This document shows, piece after piece, positions 59,831-64,000 of a stretch of 64,000 nt of DNA. A model generated the notes under the pieces. That model was given only the letters and a program-made list of their open reading frames with translations, had not been told where the DNA came from and did no database searches. The first letter of the stretch is position 1. The number at the start of each line of letters is the position of its first letter. Source of the DNA: an uncultured Arenimonas sp. (lineage in GTDB: Bacteria; Pseudomonadota; Gammaproteobacteria; Xanthomonadales; Xanthomonadaceae); the NCBI GenBank assembly GCA_946480565.1, contig CAMLKR010000001.1, forward strand, positions 9,612 through 73,611. Reading direction: 5' to 3'. Both the position numbers and the translations under genes were made by a program.

Positions 59831-62734
59831 ATGACCCCGATCCGCCGTCCGCGCCTGAGCGCGCTTGCCCTGGCCCTCGGCCTCGCCGTCGCCGGCTTCT
59901 CGCCGCTGCACGCCCCCGAGGCGGTCGCCAAGGAGCAGTCCGCGCCGGCGCCCGCCGCCGACATCGCCTTCGAGCAGTTCACCCTGCCCAACGGCCTGCG
60001 CGTGATCGTGCACACCGACCGCAAGGCGCCCATCGTCTCGGTCAACATCTGGTACCACGTCGGCGCCAAGAACGAGCTGCCGGGCCGCACCGGCTTCGCG
60101 CACCTGTTCGAACACCTGATGTTCCAGGGCAGCGAGAACTACAAGGGCGAGTTCTTCGAACCCTTCGAGCTGGTCGGCACCACCGACCAGAACGGCACCA
60201 CCAACTCCGACCGCACCAACTACTTCCAGAACGTGCCCACCACCGCGCTGGACATGGCGCTGTGGATGGAGTCCGACCGCATGGGCCACCTGCTCGGCGC
60301 GATCGACCAGAAGGCGCTGGACGAACAGCGCGGCGTGGTGCAGAACGAGAAGCGCCAGGGCGAGAACCAGCCCTACGGCCAGGTGTTCGAGCGCCTGCTC
60401 AAGGCCAGCTACCCGAAGGGCCACCCGTACAGCTGGACCACCATCGGCTCGATGAGCGACCTCAACGCCGCCTCGCTTGACGACGTGCGGCGCTTCTTCA
60501 GGACCTGGTACGGCCCGAACAACGCCGTGCTGGTGCTGGCCGGCGACATCGACCTGGCCACGGCGAAGAAAAAAGTCACGAAGTATTTCGGCCACATCCC
60601 GGCCGGCCCGACCATGGCCCAGCCGAAGGTCGACCCGGCGCCGCGCACCGCCTCCACCCGCGAGACCTTCACCGACAACGTGCCGCAGGCGCGCGTCTAC
60701 CGCGCCTGGAACACCGCCGAATACGGCCAGGCCGACGTCGAGCGCCTGCAGCTGCTGTCGCAGGTGCTGGGCGGTTCGCGCAGCTCGCGCCTGGACAAGC
60801 GCCTGGTGTTCCAGGACAAGCTCGCCGACAGCGTCTCGGCCGGTGCCTGGCCCAACCAGCTGGGCGGCCTGTTCTTCATCCAGGTGGACGTGAAGCAGGG
60901 CGTGGACGTGGCCACGGTCGAGAAGGCGCTGGACGAGGAACTGGCCAAACTGCTGGCCGAAGGCCCGACCGCGGCCGAGCTGGAGCAGGCGCGCACCGTG
61001 TTCAAGGCCGGCTTCATCCGCGGCATCGAGCGCATCGGCGGCTTCGGCGGCAAGGCCGACGCCCTGGCCGAGTGCGCCGTGTTCGCCGGCGACCCGGGCT
61101 GCTTCCGCGACAGCCTGCGCACCATCGAGACCGCCAGCGCCGACGACCTGGTCGCGGCCGGCAAGCGCTGGCTGTCGCGCGGCGACCACACCATCGTGGT
61201 CACGCCGGGCGAGCGCGTGCCGACGGTCGACGAGCCCAGCACCGCGCACCCGGACATGGCGCCGGTGCCGGCGGCGGACCCGAAGTACACCACCACGCCC
61301 AGCGCGGTGGACCGCAGCAAGGGCGTGCCGCAGACCACCGAGTTCCCGGCGCTTTCGTTCCCGGCGCTGCAGCGCGCCGAGCTCAGCAACGGCATCAAGG
61401 TGATCCTGGCCGAGCGCAAGGTCATCCCGGTGGTGCAGATGAGCCTGGAGCTGCCGGGCGGCTACGTGGCCGACGTCGGCCGCAAGCTCGGCACCGCCAG
61501 TTTCACCTTCGGCATGCTCGACGAGGGCTCGGGCAAGTACGACGCGCTCGCCTTCGCCGACCAGGCCGAGCGCCTGGGCGCCAACCTCGGCGCCGGCGCC
61601 TCGCTCGACGGCGCCAACGCCTACCTGTCGGCGCTGAAGGAGAACCTGGACGCGTCGGTGGCGCTGTACGCGCAGATGCTGCGCGAGCCGCGTTTCGACG
61701 ACAAGGAAATCGAGCGCGTGCGCCAGACCTGGATCGCAGGCATCAAGCAGGAGAAGGCGCGCCCGAACTCGGCGGCGATGCGGCTGCTGCCGCCGCTGGT
61801 CTACGGCGCCGGCCATCCCTACGCGATCCCGTTCAGCGGCACCGGCACCGAGGCCTCGATCGCCGCGCTGACCCGCGACGACCTGGTCGCCTTCCACAAG
61901 CAGTGGGTGCGTCCGGAAGGCGCCACCCTGATCGTCACCGGCGACACCACGCTGGCCGAGATCCTGCCGGTGCTCGAGAAGCACCTGGGCAGCTGGAAGG
62001 GCGAGGGCGCCGCGCCGGCGCCGGTGGCCGTGCCGACCGTGGCCCTGCCGGCCAAGCCGCGCGTGTTCCTGGTCAACCAGCCGGGCGCGATCCAGGCCAA
62101 TGTCTTCGTCGGCCAGGCCGTGCCGTCGACCATGGACCCGAAGGCGACCGAGTTCGAGATCGCCAACTCGGTGCTGGGCGGCGAGTTCAGCTCGCGCCTG
62201 AACATGAACCTGCGCGAGGACAAACACTGGGCCTACGGTTCCTACAGCTTCGTGCAGGGCGCCAAGGGCCAGCGGCCGTGGATGGCCTTCGCGGCGGTGC
62301 AGATCGACAAGACCGCCGAGTCCATCGCCGAACTGCAGCGCGAGATCGCCGATTACGCCTCGGGCAAGGCGCCGGCCAAGCCGGAAGAGGTGGCCAAGAT
62401 CCAGGCCACCGAGATCCGCAGCCTGCCCGGTTCCTATGAAACGGCGGGTTCGGTGATGGGCGCCATTGGCGGCATCGTGCGCTTCAACCGCCCCGACGAC
62501 TACGTGGTGCAGCGTCGCGCCAAGATCGAGGCCCTGACCCCGGCGGTCGTGCAGTCGGCGGCCGGCACGATCAAGCCCGAGGCCCTGACCTGGGTCGTGG
62601 TCGGCGACCTGGCCCAGATCGAAGCCCCGGTGCGCGCCCTGAACCTGGGCGAGGTGCAGGTGGTGGACGCCGACGGCAAGCCGGTCGCCGCCGAAGGCGC
62701 TGCGAAGGACGCCGCGAAGGCCGCGAAGGAATAA
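59831..62734 (+). CDS. M16-family zinc metallopeptidase (pitrilysin type)
   Basis: This 967-residue protein has a signal peptide (residues 1-33, ending AVAKEQ). The N-terminal M16 domain has H91-L-F-E94-H95 (the inverted HxxEH zinc site), and the third ligand Glu near 165-172 (DEQRGVVQNEKRQ). A second M16 domain (about 500-900) lacks the zinc site, as in heterodimer-like fused pitrilysins. It would degrade peptides in the periplasm. It precedes a small lipoprotein by 72 bases. Confidence 0.95.
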   Translation: MTPIRRPRLSALALALGLAVAGFSPLHAPEAVAKEQSAPAPAADIAFEQFTLPNGLRVIVHTDRKAPIVSVNIWYHVGAKNELPGRTGFAHLFEHLMFQGSENYKGEFFEPFELVGTTDQNGTTNSDRTNYFQNVPTTALDMALWMESDRMGHLLGAIDQKALDEQRGVVQNEKRQGENQPYGQVFERLLKASYPKGHPYSWTTIGSMSDLNAASLDDVRRFFRTWYGPNNAVLVLAGDIDLATAKKKVTKYFGHIPAGPTMAQPKVDPAPRTASTRETFTDNVPQARVYRAWNTAEYGQADVERLQLLSQVLGGSRSSRLDKRLVFQDKLADSVSAGAWPNQLGGLFFIQVDVKQGVDVATVEKALDEELAKLLAEGPTAAELEQARTVFKAGFIRGIERIGGFGGKADALAECAVFAGDPGCFRDSLRTIETASADDLVAAGKRWLSRGDHTIVVTPGERVPTVDEPSTAHPDMAPVPAADPKYTTTPSAVDRSKGVPQTTEFPALSFPALQRAELSNGIKVILAERKVIPVVQMSLELPGGYVADVGRKLGTASFTFGMLDEGSGKYDALAFADQAERLGANLGAGASLDGANAYLSALKENLDASVALYAQMLREPRFDDKEIERVRQTWIAGIKQEKARPNSAAMRLLPPLVYGAGHPYAIPFSGTGTEASIAALTRDDLVAFHKQWVRPEGATLIVTGDTTLAEILPVLEKHLGSWKGEGAAPAPVAVPTVALPAKPRVFLVNQPGAIQANVFVGQAVPSTMDPKATEFEIANSVLGGEFSSRLNMNLREDKHWAYGSYSFVQGAKGQRPWMAFAAVQIDKTAESIAELQREIADYASGKAPAKPEEVAKIQATEIRSLPGSYETAGSVMGAIGGIVRFNRPDDYVVQRRAKIEALTPAVVQSAAGTIKPEALTWVVVGDLAQIEAPVRALNLGEVQVVDADGKPVAAEGAAKDAAKAAKE

Positions 62735-62805
62735 GCCCGGCGGCTCATTGCCGGTTCAGTGCGGGCGGGGCGACAATCCCGCCCGTACTTCTTGGAGAAT
62801 CCTTC

Positions 62806-63198
62806 ATGCGAACCCTCGCACTGGCTGTGCTTCTTGTTCCCGTCGTGACCGCCTGCACCTGGGTCAAGATGGCCCCGGGCGGTGCCGAGGTGCGCGTCGC
62901 CCGCGCCGGTCAGGACATGGGCGTCTGCGAAAAGCGCGGCGAGGTCTCGGTGTCGGTGAAGAACCGCCTGGGCCCCTACGAGCGCAACGACATCAAGGTC
63001 CGCGACGAGCTCGAGACCCTGGCCCGCAACGAGGCCCCGGGCCTGCAGGCGGACACCGTGCAGCCCAAGGGCGAGCCGGTGGACGGCGAGCAGCGTTTCC
63101 TGGCCTTCCGCTGCGGCGGCAACCGCCCGGGTCCGGCGTCCGCCGGCCGGCCGTCGAACGCCGACGACGCGGGCACGGTCAACCCGATCGAGGACTGA
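62806..63198 (+). CDS. DUF4156 lipoprotein (RcsF-like)
   Basis: This 130-residue protein starts MRTLALAVLLVPVVTACTWVK with the lipobox VTAC (by ends MRTLALAVL, VTACTWVK). GAEVRVARAGQDMGVCEKRGEVSVSVK (by ends GAEVRVAR, VCEKRGEVS) is the DUF4156 domain related to RcsF, with Cys residues in CEKRG and FRCGG. It probably sits in the outer membrane. The last ~25 residues are disordered. Whether it senses the envelope as RcsF does is unknown. Confidence 0.85.
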   Translation: MRTLALAVLLVPVVTACTWVKMAPGGAEVRVARAGQDMGVCEKRGEVSVSVKNRLGPYERNDIKVRDELETLARNEAPGLQADTVQPKGEPVDGEQRFLAFRCGGNRPGPASAGRPSNADDAGTVNPIED

Positions 63199-63295
63199 GG
63201 ATCGGGTCACGGTCTTCACGCGGCCCCGGCCCCAAGTGGAGCCGGGCAGCCGAAACGGGTAATCTTCGCGGGTTTCCCCGAAGGCGACCCTGCCC

Positions 63296-64000
63296 ATGCT
63301 GTTCCAGCACGTTTCCATTGCCGGCCTCGCGCACATCGATGCGCCCATCCGCCTGAGCTCGGCCGACATCAACGCCCGGCTGCAGCCCACCATGGACCGC
63401 CTCGGCATCAAGACCGACGTGCTCCAGGACATCGCCGGCATCTACGCCCGCCGCCTCTGGGGCGACGAGGTCGAAGCCTCCGACGCCGCCACCCTGGCCG
63501 CCGAGAAGGCCCTGCTGGACGCCGGCGTGGACCGCGCCAAGATCGGCCTGCTGGTCAACACCTCGGTCAGCCGCGACTTCCTGGAGCCGTCCACGGCCTC
63601 CATCGTGTCCGGCAACCTGGGCCTGGGTGAGAACTGCCAGAACTTCGATGTCGCCAACGCCTGCCTGGCCTTCCTCAACGGCATGGACATCGCCAGCCGC
63701 ATGATCGAACGCGGCGAGATCGAATACGCCCTGGTCGTGGACGGCGAAACCGCCAACCTGGCCTACAAGAAGACCCTCGAGCGCCTGAGCGCCCCGGACG
63801 TGACCGAAGAGCAGTTCCGCAACGAACTGGCGACGCTCACCCTGGGCTGCGGCGCCGCGGCGATGGTGCTCTCGCGCGCCGAGCTCACGCCGGACGCGCC
63901 CAAGTACCGCGGCGGCGTCACCAAGGCCGCCACGCAGTGGAACACGCTGTGCCGCGGCAACCTCGACCGCATGGTCACCGACACCCGCATGCTGCTGATC
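63296..64000 (+). CDS. oleA: OleA: acyl-CoA head-to-head condensing thiolase (3' end cut by window)
   Basis: The first 235 residues closely match the X. campestris OleA as I recall it: the start MLFQHVSIAGLAHIDAP, RLGIKTDVL, VNTSVSRDFLEPSTAS with E97, the catalytic C123 in FDVANACLAFLNG, and DRMVTDTRMLLI at the edge. With a 20-residue tag offset these equal the published Glu117 and Cys143. OleA joins two fatty acyl-CoAs to a beta-keto acid, the first step to long-chain olefins. oleB, oleC and oleD are expected beyond the window. Confidence 0.93.
   Translation, partial: MLFQHVSIAGLAHIDAPIRLSSADINARLQPTMDRLGIKTDVLQDIAGIYARRLWGDEVEASDAATLAAEKALLDAGVDRAKIGLLVNTSVSRDFLEPSTASIVSGNLGLGENCQNFDVANACLAFLNGMDIASRMIERGEIEYALVVDGETANLAYKKTLERLSAPDVTEEQFRNELATLTLGCGAAAMVLSRAELTPDAPKYRGGVTKAATQWNTLCRGNLDRMVTDTRMLLI

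Noticed and set aside
1..64000. tRNA, rRNA, prophage or insertion sequence
   Set aside because: No cloverleaf-like segment, CCA-ended gene, transposase motif or terminal repeat pair was found by reading both strands.

Overview
The window is 64 kb of very GC-rich, densely packed bacterial chromosome. Several things point to a gammaproteobacterium of the Xanthomonadaceae/Lysobacteraceae (Lysobacter, Luteimonas or Pseudoxanthomonas type): codons end almost always in G or C; there is an Ax21-like outer-membrane protein; hemD-hemX-hemY and rhodanese-secB-gpsA occur as blocks; there is an NtrB/NtrC pair; and an OleA closely resembles the Xanthomonas enzyme. The genus is an inference. I saw no tRNA or rRNA gene, insertion sequence, prophage or CRISPR array, and no gene-free stretch longer than 300 bases.

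Layout. 1-4.7 kb: the end of an ABC1/UbiB-type kinase, then a Ku-LigD end-joining module. 4.9-7.5 kb: a tightly coupled operon of zinc alcohol dehydrogenase, deoxyinosine-type DNA glycosylase and thioredoxin-reductase-like flavoprotein. 7.6-11.8 kb: a stress cluster with a short binding-protein-like protein, two ferritin-like proteins, a SemiSWEET-like membrane protein and a large KatE catalase. 12-17 kb: a hypothetical protein, a hydrolase divergent from an XRE regulator, a membrane protein and NtrB. 17.1-20.3 kb: an autoregulated GntR-ABC-ABC-acyltransferase operon. 20.3-23.8 kb: a disordered small protein, then serine hydrolase, membrane protein, ECF sigma factor and probable anti-sigma factor. 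23.8-26.3 kb: a hydrolase divergent from ntrC, which carries a perfect NtrC box in front of it.

26.4-42.6 kb is an accessory-looking metabolic and regulatory region. It holds regulators of the CGNR, LysR, MocR and GlxA families, several alpha/beta hydrolases, RidA, a rifamycin ADP-ribosyltransferase (Arr), GFA, DinB, a LysE exporter, an acetyltransferase, an amidohydrolase and a PLP decarboxylase. 42.6-46.3 kb has surface-polysaccharide-type genes (AsnB-like amidotransferase and two glycosyl/glycerophosphate transferases), followed by a patatin-type Vd autotransporter. 48.8-64 kb is mainly housekeeping: thiolase, hemD-X-Y, a thioesterase, lipoproteins, rhodanese-secB-gpsA, Ax21-like protein, TrmL, an M16 protease, a DUF4156 lipoprotein, and the start of oleA at the right edge.

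The most informative non-coding signals are: two long REP-like palindromes sharing a 16-base core (17077-17140 and 51009-51095); a TAACCT-N17-AGGTTA operator present twice between a hydrolase and a CGNR regulator; nested half-sites in front of the GntR gene; a GGTCAT triple site at the XRE gene; a perfect NtrC box; and a promoter-plus-terminator pair at 30114-30179 with no gene between them. No large undescribed system is evident. The best leads are regulatory modules and the glycosyltransferase at 44468, which has no conventional start codon.
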